Shown in pieces: positions 22,475 through 35,480 of a stretch of 64,000 bases of DNA. How positions within the stretch are numbered: position 1 is the stretch's first letter; every line of letters starts with the position of its first letter. This DNA is from Acheta domesticus (taxonomy: Eukaryota > Arthropoda > Insecta > Orthoptera > Gryllidae), in NCBI GenBank assembly GCA_031308135.1, contig JAHLJT010000631.1:156629276-156693275 (forward strand). Direction: 5' to 3'. The translations under genes were made by a program, and so were the position numbers. The notes beneath the pieces were generated by a model. It ran no database searches. It saw only the letters and a program-made list of their open reading frames with translations, and was not told the origin of the DNA.

Positions 22475-23027
22475 TTTACACCCGCATCCGAGACTATCCG
22501 CCTGAAGTTCACCCGCTTACAAGACACTGACGAAAAATTTGGTTTCTTGCTCGATATTGAGGGTCTATGTTACAAAGCGGATATAAAAGGAATCAAAACA
22601 AAATGTACAAACTTCGCCACAGCAGCGATATTGATGTACAAACTTCGCCACACAGTTCTACAGCAGCGATATTGATGGAGAACAGCTGTACGAAGAAATT
22701 ATTGATTGCAGATCAGTTCGATCTAATATTAAAATATCGCGGCCTGAAGAACTTCTACAATTCATTGTTGAATATGGAGACAGTGTTTTTCCAAGTGTAT
22801 GCATCGCAATTCAAATTCTGTTAACTGTTGCTGTTTCTATAGCAAGTTGCGAGAGATCTTTTAGCAAATTAAAATTGATACTGTCCTATTTAAGAGCTTC
22901 AATGGGACAAGAGAGATTGTGTGATCTTGCTCTATTGAGTATAGAAAGAGAAGAAGCTGAGAACATTGACTTTGATTCTGTCATCGATGAATTTGCGGCA
23001 ATGAAATCAAGGAAAGCGCACTACTAG
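22475..23027 (+). pseudogene. hAT transposase C-terminal fragment, copy A
   Basis: The frame 22,635-23,027 encodes a 130-codon stretch with the hAT dimerisation signature: a PEELLQFIVEYGDSVFP-type helix, then LLTVAVSIASCERSFSKLKL, then LRASMGQERLCDLALLSIE, ending at a natural TAG. An upstream frame (22,475-22,630, containing FTRLQDTDEKFGFLLDIEGL) is the adjoining part in another frame; the frames separate at a 31/42-bp imperfect tandem duplication (about 22,602-22,676). The type resembles ZMYM1-like hAT transposases. The catalytic centre upstream is not recognisable, so the gene is not functional. It sits in the correct orientation inside the hAT element at 20,355. Confidence 0.85.
22602..22676. 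repeat. Short tandem duplication in hAT pseudogene
   Basis: 'tgtacaaacttcgccac' and 'agcagcgatattga' occur twice in succession with an 11-bp insertion in the second unit. It breaks the transposase frame and is present in both copies A and B, so it predates their divergence. Confidence 0.8.
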
Positions 23028-23119
23028 ACCACACAAAAATTGTGATATTTTCGCTTTTGTGAATATCATGGTTTTTATTGTAATAAGTTATCTGAGTGCC
23101 ATAATAAGTCATCATTAAA

Positions 23120-23290
23120 GTAGTGCTACTGAATGGCACAGACTTTCTCGTATTAGTTTTCTATTTTCTTTGGTCTGGCCTAGCTATTCGGAGTTGCCAC
23201 ATACTCTTGCCAGCTGCCATCTATCGCTGCCCAAAGTACAATTTTTGAAATATTCTCAATTTCTCGGTTTCCTAATGATATAACCGAAAT
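23120..23290 (-). repeat. Inverse copy of the 17,120-17,310 repeat
   Basis: Reads as the reverse complement of 17,120-17,310, with 'gccagctgccatctatcgctgcccaa' and 'gagaaagtctgtgccattc' type blocks. Small dispersed noncoding repeat bounded by ACTAG-type motifs. Confidence 0.55.
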
Positions 23291-24370
23291 ATTACTTTAA
23301 AAATATGAAAGAAGAGTAAAACCTCGCCCTATATGGCAATTTTCATAGATAAATTTGAAGCCGTGTTTAAGAAAATGGCGTTTAAGCGTTACTGTAAATG
23401 CAAAATTTAATGCTCTTTTTCACAGAAATTCGGAATATACGTATGTATACGAGGAATTAAAAGATGTTTATAGAAATATGTTTCGAAAGGCAACAATGGA
23501 AGTCAGCATTGGCTATAATATACAAATAACGAGAAATTAATGGGACAGGAAGGATGATAACAAGATAGGGGAAATAGTCTCAATTTTAACAGTGAATTAG
23601 CAATGGCACGAGAGAAATTTCCATTAAGATAATTGAAATTAAAGAATTATAAGCAGACCTAATATCAAGGAGTAAAGAGAGTGAGGTGCAAATATGTGAA
23701 TATCCAATCAGGAGAAGCATGGACATTAGACAACGAGGAGAAAGGCACAAGAAAAACCAACAAGGAACGAGTTCGAGACGATACTGCGCATCTGTCAGAA
23801 CAGTGAACGGCGCGGAATACAAACAGCCGGAACAGAACAGCTTGGACTTTGGTCGCGAGTAGACGGGTTGTAACGCAGTAATGGAGGCAGAACAGCATTG
23901 TATTTGGTCGTGAGCACACGTGTGGTAAAAAGTAAATCGTGCGTAGATGTGACCGCGAATAATTTTGGAGAAAAAATTTTCATGAAACTAATATTGAAGT
24001 TTTTGGAAAATTGATGGACGCAAGAATTGCGCCGAACGGGATCCGGCGACACATGGGATGCTATCGCCGATGGTCGGAGAAAAACAACGAAAAATCATCG
24101 TTCAAGTATGCTGAGGAAACGGAGAGGGAAGTGAGTACTGATTAATAATATTTCTAATAAGTAGGAAGACCAAGTTCTGTCATTAGTTTTAGAAGTTCAG
24201 ATAAATTTGACTATAACAAAAGTAAACCTGGCCATGTGTGAATGTAGAAATCAAGGAGTGTGTGATTGTAAATACGGTGTGAATAAGAGGAGCTGATTAA
24301 TGAAATATTTGTATTCTTTTGTGTTGTGTGTTGTATTTTTGTTTTCTTTGTAACCCAATAAATCATCATT

Positions 24371-24905
24371 ATCATTCTAAAGGCCAAAAAGTGCCTTGTC
24401 GCTGGCGCCATGACATTCTGTCCTTCGCTGGCCTTTTCATCTCTGCGTAATTTCTGAAATGTAGTTCGGTTTGAAGTTGATCTAAAATTTTAATTTTATG
24501 TTTCCCTCTTCCTCTTTTTCCAACTATTTGACAGTCTAAAATTGTGTTTAAGAAGTGATTATTTCTAAAAATGTGTCCAAAGAATTTTGCTTTCCTGTTC
24601 CAAAATGGTTTTTAGTAGAAATCTCTTCTCCTTCAGTTTCTCTAAAATTACGTTATATGAAATGTGTTCAGTCCCGGAAACCTTCAGTGGTTTTCGCCAC
24701 AACCACATCTCACAAGCTTCTAAACGACTCCTGTCAGTTTGTAAAAGCCTTCATCTTTCACATCCGTATAATAGGACACTCCAGACAACTTTTCAGAAAT
24801 TTCTTTCTAATATCCAAATTTAGGTTGTTATTTGTGAGCAAATTTATTTTGTTTAGGAACGACTTCTTTGCTAGTGTAATTCGCTTTCTTATTTAAGCCA
24901 AGTAA
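24371..24905 (-). pseudogene. Non-LTR retrotransposon 3' end, copy A
   Basis: Minus-strand reading gives the C-terminal end of a LINE reverse-transcriptase ORF, best read in copy B: a WLWRKPLKVSGTEHIS block, then the KRGRGKHKIKILDQL block and an ending near WRQRQGTFWPLE before the stop. In copy A a one-base insertion (ccaaaatgg) breaks the frame. Downstream of the stop the sequence is 'aatgatgatt'-rich, typical of LINE 3' ends with TGA-type repeats. 5'-truncated and dead. Confidence 0.75.
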
Positions 24906-25932
24906 AAAGAGTCTGAAATTATAAATGTTTTTGAGAAGGAGAATCTGTTTTTGATTTCGTAGGGGTTGTTATTCCAAAGATTCAAATATATATTATAGAA
25001 AAGGGATTACGTTCGTAACATTTCGTCACCGTAATTCCATATGGACTGTTCTGTCGACCCACAAAAATAAATTTTGTGTAGCTTGCAACAATCTTCTCAG
25101 GTTTGATAGCGTAAATAAACAAGGAACTGCTGTGTGCATTAAAGGGGGAGTGTAGCGGGGGATATCCCAGTTGTAAATAGGGGTTATTATGTATTATGTA
25201 TCGAAAATATGGGTTATTATGTATTAACCTTTTAGCGACCGAGTTTTTTTCCTTCTGCACTCCGTGCGGTACCGACTTTTTAGACGAATTTGCTTGACCC
25301 CAGTGGAGGTTTAACTGCGGCGAGTGATGACAGCTACCCCCAAGTGTTGAAAGTCCTTGTTGATAGAGATTTAAATGGCTTAACTAAGTAAGACACTATC
25401 CACTTTTCCTCTGCAAAATTAAGTAATATTTTGAGCAATGATCCTATTAAATTTTTCTACTAATTTTTAATTCTTTAATCCACCCACCCAGCCTGTGCAA
25501 CGACGTTTTCCGCATTTGATGTTTAAATTGCTTTTAAATTTAGTATGTTTCAAAATTTAAAAAAATATTTCCCACTTGCAAAGAGGTAACCTACATAATA
25601 CTTTATAAAAATCAATTACAAAGTTGGAATTTGAAGAATCTATTTTTCAAGTAAAAAATATTTTTAAAATATTCAAAGTAGCCGTTTAGAATATTGAATC
25701 TATATAAAACTATGAAAAGTATGATTTTTTCAAAGTTTTCTAAGTGGTTTGGGAAAGTAAAAAAATAAAAATTATTTCTAAAAATGTAAAAGTAATTTAT
25801 TTTCCTTAATTTTATTTTAAATGCGTAAGAAATGTATTTCGTACACCATGGATAAAGCTAAATCGTAGTGGTTTAGTATCTTGAACGGAATCAATGCACG
25901 AAGATGGACAGCTTCATCGGAGCTGAAAATGT

Positions 25933-26057
25933 CTAATTATATTGGCATGGATCATCTTCCAGACTGGACACAGATGCACAGTCTCTGTCACTGTCACTGT
26001 CACTGTCCAAAAGTAACTCAATTTTGCGAGTTGTTAGCGATTGTTCTGGACAAGCCA
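25933..26057 (-). pseudogene. Probable piggyBac transposase N-terminus, copy A
   Basis: From an ATG at 26,057 the minus strand reads MACPEQSLTTRKIELLLDSD, then an Asp/Ser run and a short acidic tail before a stop at about 25,933 (41 codons). An acidic N-terminus of this kind is usual for piggyBac transposases. A TATATATA motif at 26,199-26,208 lies about 145 bp upstream on the same strand, where a promoter would be expected. The rest of the gene is missing, making PB-1 a non-autonomous derivative. Moderate to low certainty. Confidence 0.4.
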
Positions 26058-27748
26058 TTTTTACTTCAACAAGCACAGGACCCAAGCGCAAGCAGCAACT
26101 ACTTCCAGAATACGACTGCGATCGCCCGTGAGAAGCGTGGTCCGAGGCGGGTTTGTTTTGACTGGAGTGTGTGACAGGAGATAGTAGACAGTGAAGCGCT
26201 ATATATAAGTACAAGGGCCTAAAGAAGAAGGCGCCCTAACAAAAGAAAAGCTTTGATAAGCTGAAGAGATATTTATATGGAACCACGTCTTTAGTTTATG
26301 CCAATACAATAAAATATTAAGACATTGCAAATAATACAATACAATAGATAACAAAATACGAAAAAGGTATATTTATTGCACTGATATAAACTTGATTTTA
26401 CCTTATTTTTATCTGCTACTGTGGAAAAAATATCTTTCTAATACAATTTAATTATTACATACGAAGTTAAAAGAATATATTATGGAACAAATTTGTGAAA
26501 GTTATATGTACAGTTGCCGACACATAGAATGGGTAACGGCCAAATTCAGAAGTGCCCGTCTTTATGCGCATTCTGGCACACTGTACGAACGATAACGCCA
26601 TCTGGTTCTTTCATAGTTAACTATTACAAAAGAACATTCGGAACCACTGCCAACGACTGAGAAGCTGATGGGCTAGATTTCCCGCAATCATGATCTCTAG
26701 TTTGAACGTTCTCTATGATACGCGTGTTTATCCGAATGATTGAGAGTATTGGCGTAGAAGGCACAGGGGACGGGGATAGTCTCCATCGCGTCGTCATGCA
26801 AGCCATTCGATCGTCTACAAGAAATATAAGATAGTATCAATATAAGATAATATCAATAAAGATAATATCATACAATATGACATAAAAAGTTCAGCACATG
26901 CAGTAGAATTAGTGGATTTGAAAAGGAAATTTGGAAATTTTTAATTCTGATTTACTTGCAAAAAAATCAATTGAATATCCCCTCTTTTAACGCAAAACAA
27001 CTTACGTACGTGTATGAATATTACGGATCCGAGACGAAGAAATGAAGTGTGCGAAGGCGGCTGCAGAATCGGAAAAATAATTGGGAGTTGGAAGTTTTGG
27101 CGAAGTAATAGTGTTCAAATATCAGTGTTTACGAAATTTAAGGTTTTTGCAATAATTAAACTAGGTATTCAGTAATAATTTTGCATCGCTTGTCAAAATT
27201 GTTAGTTTGCAATATTCACCTCAAAGACAATTTGAGGACCCTTCCTCCGGATAGCGCAAATTTCGGAATTGTTTATAAAATTGTTAATTGTTGAAAAATT
27301 GTTAATTTGCAGTTTTCGGTTCTGGAATATAAGGGACCCCTTTCCTCTTCAGAACTGCAAAATTTGGAAATTGTTCATAAATTTACAAATTTTGCGAAAT
27401 TATTTTATTGTCTTTTCTAAACTGCCTTTGAAGGAGATGCAAAATTCCGCAATCCAATCGGCGCTACCGCCATTCGTTTTCGAGATATGTAATTGTTTCT
27501 AAGAATTTAGCATGTCATGACAACTCCCATTTGTTTGGAAGACAATGGCAGTTCTCTCACAAATCTACCCTTCAAGCCGTTTTCCAAATGCAACGTGTAT
27601 TGAGCGACACTCTTTTCTCATGCGACCCTGACACCAGAATGGTATACCTTCAGAACGCAAGTCGATTGCTTTGCAAGTGAAAATCATGGAAAATGAGTTG
27701 TTACAAATGTTCCCTAAATACGTAAATGCCAAGAAGGTCATCTTTTGG

Positions 27749-28626
27749 CAGGCCTCTCCAAGATTTCTGCTCCGCTCATGCTCAGGAGCACCAAGTTCGC
27801 TTCGACAGATGACGAAGCGCGCTTCGGTCCGGTTGTTTACGCCACCGTCCAACGGGAGTCCCCCGGCTGCCAATTACTCACTCCTACCGTAAAACTTTTC
27901 TCGCGGACCGGCCACACTAGCTCGTTTCGAATAGATCAAACACGACAATGTTTTATTACGGGCCTAGTTCATGTAAAATTAAATAGGATTTTAATTTAAT
28001 TTTATTTCAGTAAGTTTCCTTGCTATTTTCTAGTTTGAAACATAATTAAGGAGCAAAAAGAAATATCGTGGATAAGTATGTTCAGTTAAAACAAATAAAA
28101 GCAATTTCATTGTAACAATTTTAATTGTGGATTTTTGTTTACAATTCGTTCGCTGTGGGTCACAAAATTCCTTGTCGCCATCAAACGCAAGGAATTGCGA
28201 AGTCTCTCGTCGCTCAAACACCCTCGAAACTTCGATTTTGTTAACTGCTTATGAAAAAAAGCTCTCATTTACACACGTGGACCCAAACATAGAAATTACT
28301 TTGGCTGCTTTCATATGTAGTTTTGAGAACTTATACGTGGAAAATATTCATAATACTCCAAAGAGTTCGCCGTTCGAAATCTTTCTGTCTTTTAGATGGA
28401 TGGTCAGAAAATAAGTCCTGTAGAACCACTATGAAAGAAAATGTCAATACTCTTCGATGTCGCCATTGAGATAAAGCGCAGCAGCTAGCCAGCAGCAGGT
28501 TGTCCGTTTTCTTATCGCACAGACTGAAGGAATGCCCCACTTCCCCGGTGACTAACTTGCGCCGGCGCGCTGCGTGGGGCACGGGCGGAGCAAAATTGCA
28601 CCGAAGCACGGTTTTGGACAGGCCTG
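27749..28626. mobile_element. 878-bp non-autonomous hAT element
   Basis: Inverted ends CAGGCCTCTCCAA and TTGGACAGGCCTG, flanked by 8-bp duplications TCTTTTGG (27,741-27,748) and TCTTATGG (28,627-28,634). The right arm of the surrounding inverted repeat lacks it and shows the uninterrupted site near 35,694. 8-bp TSDs with CAGG-type ends mark it as hAT. No transposase frame is seen. Confidence 0.85.
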
Positions 28627-28839
28627 TCTTATGGGAACGCACAAATTCTCAGAGCATATGAAAGAATCAGTCATTTCAACAGCAAAGCTACTACCTTATA
28701 ATAGTAATAACATCCACAATTTCTTTAATTTATTGTTATTTAGATGCAGCCCGTGTCTCATAAAAGCTAACATTAATACTGTTATTTAAACTAATAATAT
28801 CCAAATTTAGGATAAATAAGTTTCTTTTTAAATTTGTTT

Positions 28840-29985
28840 TGCGTTCGTAACGCATCTACAAGCCCTTCTGGGGCATTGAGCGCTTGGTATGATCCTCCTT
28901 AAAATCCTGTTTTTAATGTAGTCATTCATCGTCAGTCATTTTCATGTATCCTTTCGGCCACGGCATTTTCACATCTCTTTTTAATCGTTTGTAGAGAATC
29001 ATGTGAAGTATTATTATATTATTGAATTGAGTTTTATTGAATTTGAAATGATAGCTTGGATATTTTGGAGTTTAATGAACGAAATATAGCGACCTGAATT
29101 TATCGCTATGAAAAGTAAACGAAAAATGTGACAAATATCAGTATATCATCAACATTTGTGAAAAATCTTACGAATATCGGAATTAAATGAAGTTCTACAC
29201 ATGCATTGAAAATAATTCACATATAAAATGTATAGTGACGACTTCTACTTCCACTCAAACAATACCATTTTTAAACTCAGAAAATTCCCCAACTTAAAGA
29301 AGCACACTCATTCACAGAAAAATATCATTTATTGCCCACCTTTTCACATATTCAATAATCCGATACACCCCACTTCCGTATAGTCTCATTTCTGTCCAAA
29401 TAGACATGTGTCAAGAAATCAAAAATTCCTTCCGAAGATATCAAAACATTCTAAAACAGAAATTGTAACGAACAGAATCGCTGTTAAGTCATAAAATTAT
29501 ACTATGGAACGCGAATGGATTAATACGACACCACAGAGAAGTAATAACTACTCGTATATTGAATATTTTTCGTAGATTCAAAACTAAAATATAGTTCGTG
29601 ACAAACAGGACTTTATACAGAGACGTTGGCATAATTCCACTGGATGACCATATCACCACAAGAAGCCAAATATATTAGAAGAAATTGTGCCCGCACACGA
29701 ATCACCATCCAATTAATCTACTAGTACGTCAACGCATACGCAGGCGCACAGGAAAAAAAATACCTATGAAACCTACAAAAAATGTAATAGTAGTGATTTA
29801 TTTCTGATACTTTGTTGTACAGTATACCATTTGATGAATGTTCAAAAATGAACTGATTATAAATTTGCAGACGAGAAATAATTTTAAAATACAAAAATTA
29901 TTTTGAGATTTCCTCTATGAGACGTCTTTCATCGTTCCTATTCATTCGCTCAGAATATTACATTCAATTTCGAGATTCCAATGGA
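28840..29985. other. Foldback interior, no feature recognised
   Basis: AT-rich sequence at the left of the 10.4-kb element's core. Short frames only. Confidence 0.4.
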
Positions 29986-29989
29986 AGTG

Positions 29990-31065
29990 CACGTTTTGGG
30001 GTCATCTGATACGAAAACTGTTTTTTCTGGAAACGTCCGTCCATCGGTCCACTTGTCGTTCTGTGAACACACTAGTCCCTAAACTATTCGTAGAATGTTT
30101 GCTAAAAACATTGCATTATTGATGTGGCCCGACTCGAGATTCTGCAATTTGAAAATAATTCTTTAAATATTGTAGTGATTTAGTTGACGCGATTTTTCTT
30201 CACGTGAAATTAGTTCTTGACAATCAGTTCTTTATAAAATATCATGTAAACTTTTCTGAATATATTACTTGTTTTTGCACAATCTTGATTGAAATATGAG
30301 CGACATTAAATAATATTAAATTTAAGATTTTCTCAAAACTGCATCAATATTGTGTTCTTTAATGTTTTGCATGGATAGTGCTATATTCACTGAGTAAAAC
30401 GAAATGAACTTAATTTTAATTTAATATTCTTCACTTAGGCGTTCTTTACGCTATTCGAGGTCAAAGTTTAATCAAAATTTTGGGAGTCATTTTGAGAAAA
30501 TTTTAAAATATTTACAAAGAACTTCCAAAATCAAAATGTTTCTGGCAAACTCAGAGGGCCTCGAAATCATTTAAATCGATCGAGGAATATCAATTTTGAA
30601 GAAAATCGGAAGTACAGTTTAGGCGCTAGCATTAACCAAGATGGACGAACGGACAGACATACAGACAGACTGACATTTTGCCGTCGAAATTAATTCTTAT
30701 TCTTATATGTGTTAATATTTTAATGTTTTAATACAGGACTCAAAATAGGAATCATTTCAGCAAATATTGAAAAATTAAAAAAAAATTATGTTACGTAACA
30801 ATTAATATCCCCTTACCCACAAGTAACGCAGAGTAACACAGGCTCAGACCACCTCCCCCTTTTTACCATTTCGTAATTTATGGACGTTCCCTTACACAAC
30901 GTGTTAGAGGAAATAATTTGCTATATTCTCGTAAACAAACACGATTTACTCAGTTTTTCGTTAACAGGACCTGGCAATAAGAGTTTTTCTATCGAAATTC
31001 ACCGGCATACGATTACGAAACTTTCTCTTGTAACGAAGTAAGTATGAAAAAGTAAAAATATGTTA
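29990..31065 (+). repeat. Dispersed noncoding family copy, both ends
   Basis: Carries the signature forward at about 30,030-30,090 (cgtccgtccatcggtccac, gtgaacacactagtccctaaac) and inverted at about 30,615-30,690 (tttaggcgctagcattaacc, ggacgaacggacagacatac), then the terminal motif 'gaaactttctcttgtaacgaag' near 31,015. The inverted arrangement suggests the family has imperfect inverted ends. Confidence 0.5.
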
Positions 31066-33225
31066 CAGGCACCAATAAATAGTTGCTGTGAAGAGGGTGA
31101 AAAAAAACGAAAAGCTAATTCAGACTAAAAGTATTAAGAGACTAACAAATACGAGAAAATCGTGCTATTTTGGAGTATGACTAGAAAAGTTAGCTTTTAT
31201 CTCAGAAATAGGAATTTATATAACAAGTAAAGCTGGAAAAATTGCGAGTTGCTGTAATTTCAAACTGCGATACTGCGAGTATTAAACTTTTTATTTCTAA
31301 AAAGCAAAATTTTTGCGTCTCTGAAGTAGACAGGTCTTTCACTAATGAGATAATTAACTCTTATGTGGCTTTGCTATTCTGAGAATGAATGAATAGAAGA
31401 ATGAATAGGAAATACGAATATTTCAGTTCGCTTTGGCGTGAGTGAAAATATTGATTTTTCCTTGGCAACGCTGTATAGCCCCTTATCTGATTTCACCCGG
31501 ACTCGAAAGTGCTTCCCCAGGAAAATTGGCAAGTCAGTGCTAGCTTGAGGCTTGTGAGAGAAAATCGATAATCCCTCTAAAGAAAGATGATTTTATTCAA
31601 CTCTTTTCTGAACTATAATATCGAATCAAGCAAAGATATATCACTAACCTTGTCGCCCGGTGTATAAGTGGAAGCAGTCATTTCTGCGTTAATTTTTGGT
31701 AAAAATATTTTCTGGATATCAAAAAATTTATATTCATTTTTTACTCAAAATCTGTATTATCTTTGTTGTCTTTTAAAAAATAGAAGACACAAAATATATT
31801 TCTGCATACATCTGAAATCAATGTCCAAAAACATTTCCACCTTCAAAAATTTTTCGACAAATTGAATTTTGAAATTTATTTTATTTTACTTTAAAGCTAT
31901 GAAATTTCAACACACAACTAAAAGACGTCCCATAAATAGTCATCAGAACTACCTTCTGGAAAACTTGTTAATTTCAAAGTAGAGATTGCAAATTCGAAGT
32001 ATTGACACAGTAAGAATAATTGTAATTGCTGATCACCAGCAATTCCTATCATCTTTACTCACATTCTCTATGAAAAGCGTTTGTGAGACAGTGCATGCAT
32101 TATATAGAAATTATTTTGTTTCTTTCTAAGTAAAGGAGACAAAAAATATACATAGTAGGAATATATATCATATCAAGGCAAAAGAGGAAAAGTCAAGACG
32201 GGTTTTAGTGAATTACTCACAGACACAAAAAACGTCCTATTTCTTGGCGATATATCGCTAAAATTCTGCAAGATTTCTTACGACGTACGATTACAAGATT
32301 ACTAAAAGACTCTCTTTCCGAAGTAAGTAACTTCGAGGTATCCGAAGTATTAAGACCGCAATTCCATTGTCCTTTTTGTATTCTAAGACATACAAACAGT
32401 TTTGTTTGTGGAAAAAAGAAAATACAGTACAATATTTTAAATTCATTATGTTTCCGATTTAAATCGTGTTATTTATTTTACTACAATAAAATCGTGTTAT
32501 TTCAATGCCGCACGTCAATTACAATTTTTTTAGAATTCCTTGTTCGCTATCACGAATTTTGCCCGTTTCATGCATAACATTGTCAAGACAAAAGTATAAT
32601 TTGTAAATTAGTGGATTTTTACTTTCCCGTATACATACGTATATACGAAGCGTGAATGAGTTCAATTTTTGTCTCCCCACACAGCAATGTCCTGACATTG
32701 CTATTGTAATACATATCTTTGATTGTTTCTTTTTGTTTTTTTCACGTATTGTTCTTTATTATATGGTGTCTTGGATGCAGCCGTGTGTTGTTTAGCGTTG
32801 ATGCTTTTTGTCCATGAACTTTTTCTTAGTTTTTTGAGTTTTTTTTCAAGGTGTTGTCCCAATACTCCCATTTTACATTTATTTCTATTTTTATAGCCGA
32901 TCTTCATTATTTCTCCCTCTTCTCTTTCTTGTATTGCTACTTGCCAGAGTGCAGCATAGATCACTCTTTCCTGTCTTGTGAGAACATTTTCTATATAAGT
33001 GTCTTTATCTTTAATTTATTCTTGTTCTCCGTGATTGACATTTTATCTCATTATTCTTCCTGTTTTATTTTCTCCAATAAAGAATGCATCAACAAAGTTT
33101 ATATCCCAACTACGGTTTCCAGGATGTTTTTTGTTTTTTCTCTTTATGTGGCTGGGTTTCCTTGTCGTGAATCCTTTTCATTTTCATCACTATGTTATTG
33201 TTTTTCTCCTTTTTTATTATTTTTA
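31066..33225. other. Foldback interior, unassigned
   Basis: AT-rich. Near 32,630 and 33,235 a 'ttactttcccgtatacgtacgtatata' type motif is repeated directly, bracketing a ~600-bp pyrimidine-rich stretch whose minus strand gives an 87-codon Lys-rich frame (32,701-32,964) with YAALWQVAIQE at its start. The frame could be a decayed retroelement piece, but I cannot assign it. Confidence 0.3.
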
Positions 33226-33234
33226 CTTTCCGTA

Positions 33235-33740
33235 TACGTACGTATATACAAATTATATATGTAGTGTAGGGAAAGTTATGTAATGCTGCACGAGAAAACG
33301 GCGGATTTTCTGGAAAAAAAAGTCATTTTTAGGCCACGATCACGAAAAAGTGGATAAATCCTGAGCTAAATTAAGAAAAAATCCTCTAACACGTAGTTTA
33401 TCCAGACACATGTGTTGTGGGTCCTTGGTACCGAAAAACCAATTGACGGCAAAACGTCCGTCTGTCCGGTGTATGTGAACAACACTAGCGCCTAAGCCAT
33501 GCGTAGGATTTTCCAAATTGAAGAAACCCCTGTCCATTTGGCTTGCGATTTTGAAAAGCATTCATTAATTTTTGGGGGTACTTTACATGAAGCCTCCGAA
33601 CATTTTCAAAATTTTCTCAAAAACGGATCAAAATTTTTAATCGAAAATTATGATATAGGATTAGGTTTAACTTATGTAATATTCTTAATATCACATTTTC
33701 TATTTTAAATGGCCTGAAAAATTGAGAAAATGTTAAATAA
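33235..33740 (+). repeat. Dispersed noncoding family, short copy
   Basis: Begins 'tagtgtagggaaagttatgtaatgctgc', with 'gaaaacggcggattttc', 'cacgaaaaagtggataaa', 'accgaaaaaccaattgacggc', 'aaaacgtccgtctgtccgg', 'aacaacactagcgcctaagcc' and one 'ttctcaaaaacggatcaaa' unit. The best-preserved 5' portion of the family in the window. Confidence 0.6.
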
Positions 33741-33912
33741 AATAATGTCAGCCATGGATGACAGCTGGAAAGTAGGTGATGTAAACCAAAAAACTAGTCT
33801 AGATTAAAGAAATCAGAAGAGATCTAGTACGAGAAACTCTGTGACATTCTGTTGCAACACTAGTTTCTTTTTATGTAACAACGAAAACGCTCCAACACTT
33901 GCGAGGTTGGCA

Positions 33913-34668
33913 TACAGGCAGTCCCACCAACTATGGGCGTCCCCGTAACTTCTAAACGGTTCCCGATGTAGAAATGTAGTTTTCGCCCAACAATGCGGAA
34001 TCATGGGGCAAGTAATGTACCGTAAGGTATTGTCCGAAAAAATTTTAGTTTTCGAGAAAATTAATCATCTTTCATTTTTTAAATGGAACCATGATTTTTT
34101 CTCACTAGCGAGAGGTAGATCATAAGTAGACGAGTGCAATGACGTAACATGTTATTGTTTTAATAGTATTTTGAGCACAAAATTATACTTTCTGACAAGT
34201 GATTTTAAATTAAATGCACGAGATTTCCTGTGTCAATTCTTGCAACTGTTGCCATTCAGGAAGGTTGCATTCCCGGCGCCGGCTCTTTTCGAGGAGAGGC
34301 CGCGAAGGCCTTTACCAAAAGTGACAATAGCGACAAGCAGCTACAGCAAAAAGTGCAGGTTTCATTTACAATCTCTGCCAGAAAGTATAATTTATTACAC
34401 AAAATACTATCAAAAATATGAACATATGTTACATCATTGCATTCCCCTTTTTATGATTTATCTATTGCTAGTAAGAAAAAATATATGGTTCGATTTAAAA
34501 AAAATCAAAGTTGATTTAATTTCTCCCAAACTAAAAGTATTTCAAACAATATCTGTACACCATTTCACTTGCTCCATGACTCCACATTGTTGAGCGAAAA
34601 CTGTATTTTGATATCGGAAGTCGTTTAGGAGTTATAGGGGTGGCCCACAGTTGGTGAGACTACTTGTA
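33913..34668. mobile_element. 756-bp foldback MITE, Tc1/mariner-like ends
   Basis: Ends TACAGGCAGTCCCACCAAC and the inverse of TACAAGTAGTCTCACCAAC, with TA at both edges as for Tc1/mariner insertions. Arms of about 240 bp (33,913-34,150 and 34,430-34,668) are inverted copies. The ~280-bp centre is GC-richer and includes an open plus-strand frame (34,230-34,421) that I cannot identify. Confidence 0.7.
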
Positions 34669-34679
34669 GTAAATCACCA

Positions 34680-35480
34680 GCTGGATTATGTAATGAAATC
34701 TCGAAACCTATGCTCTCAAATTCAAATCTCAGTTCGGAGAGTGATTTCGCGGGTGCTAAACACTCCCAAAACGACGTTTTTGGATCAATGCCGCGATTTT
34801 TAATTAAGAGATGAGACGTCATTGGCCGCGAACAATATATGCAATCCAGTTGAATTGTGAAATTTTTGCTGGGGTTTAACTTGAATTTTTATATTACGTA
34901 ATTGTTATAAAGAAATCGCGAGAGTATGTCCACCACTAGTTTTTTCAATTTAGAGGGGAGACAATATTACACAAGAACTACAAATACATAGTAACACTCG
35001 AATGAAACATAGCTTTGCTCGAAATATTCAAATTACGGAAAATATAAATATTCTGAAAAACTATAAACTATAAAATAGAAAGTTCTAAAGTTGAAGAATA
35101 GATTTCATTAAAAAATATGTTTGAATTTTGGTGGTGTGAGGTCAGGATCACAAAAAATCAAATCAGATTTTCGATTTCGAGAGGATTTACTAATTATCGA
35201 ACAATAAATCATAATTGCAAAAGCATTTTACTAAAAATTTAGGTAACAATTAAAAAAATTGGAGCAGATTTTGAATAGATTTTAAAGATCTTATGCGTGA
35301 AGTGACAGCCACAATTTTGTTATGAGGATCAATTCGGCTCCCAACGAGTTAGGTTATGCATTTTTCCCCAAAATGTCGACATCAATATATAGAATTTTAT
35401 TTCCTTTTAATCACATTCTCCGCCGTCCTCTATCCGGTGTTTCAGTCAAATGGTAGAGAACGTAAGATTCTGGTCGTTCA
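34680..35480. other. Foldback interior right part, no feature recognised
   Basis: AT-rich; an inverse ACTAGTT motif near 34,937 may be an edge of the dispersed small repeats. No coding frame. Confidence 0.4.

Noticed and set aside
25980..26010. Short CACTGT tandem units as a CRISPR-like or regulatory array
   Set aside because: Only two to three 6-bp units, variable among family members; simple codon repeats within the DSDS run of the minus-strand frame.
32851..33264. 137-codon plus-strand frame rich in Phe/Leu/Ser, resembling a membrane protein
   Set aside because: It is the complement of a purine-rich, Lys-rich stretch; hydrophobicity follows from T-rich composition and there is no start context or homology I recognise.
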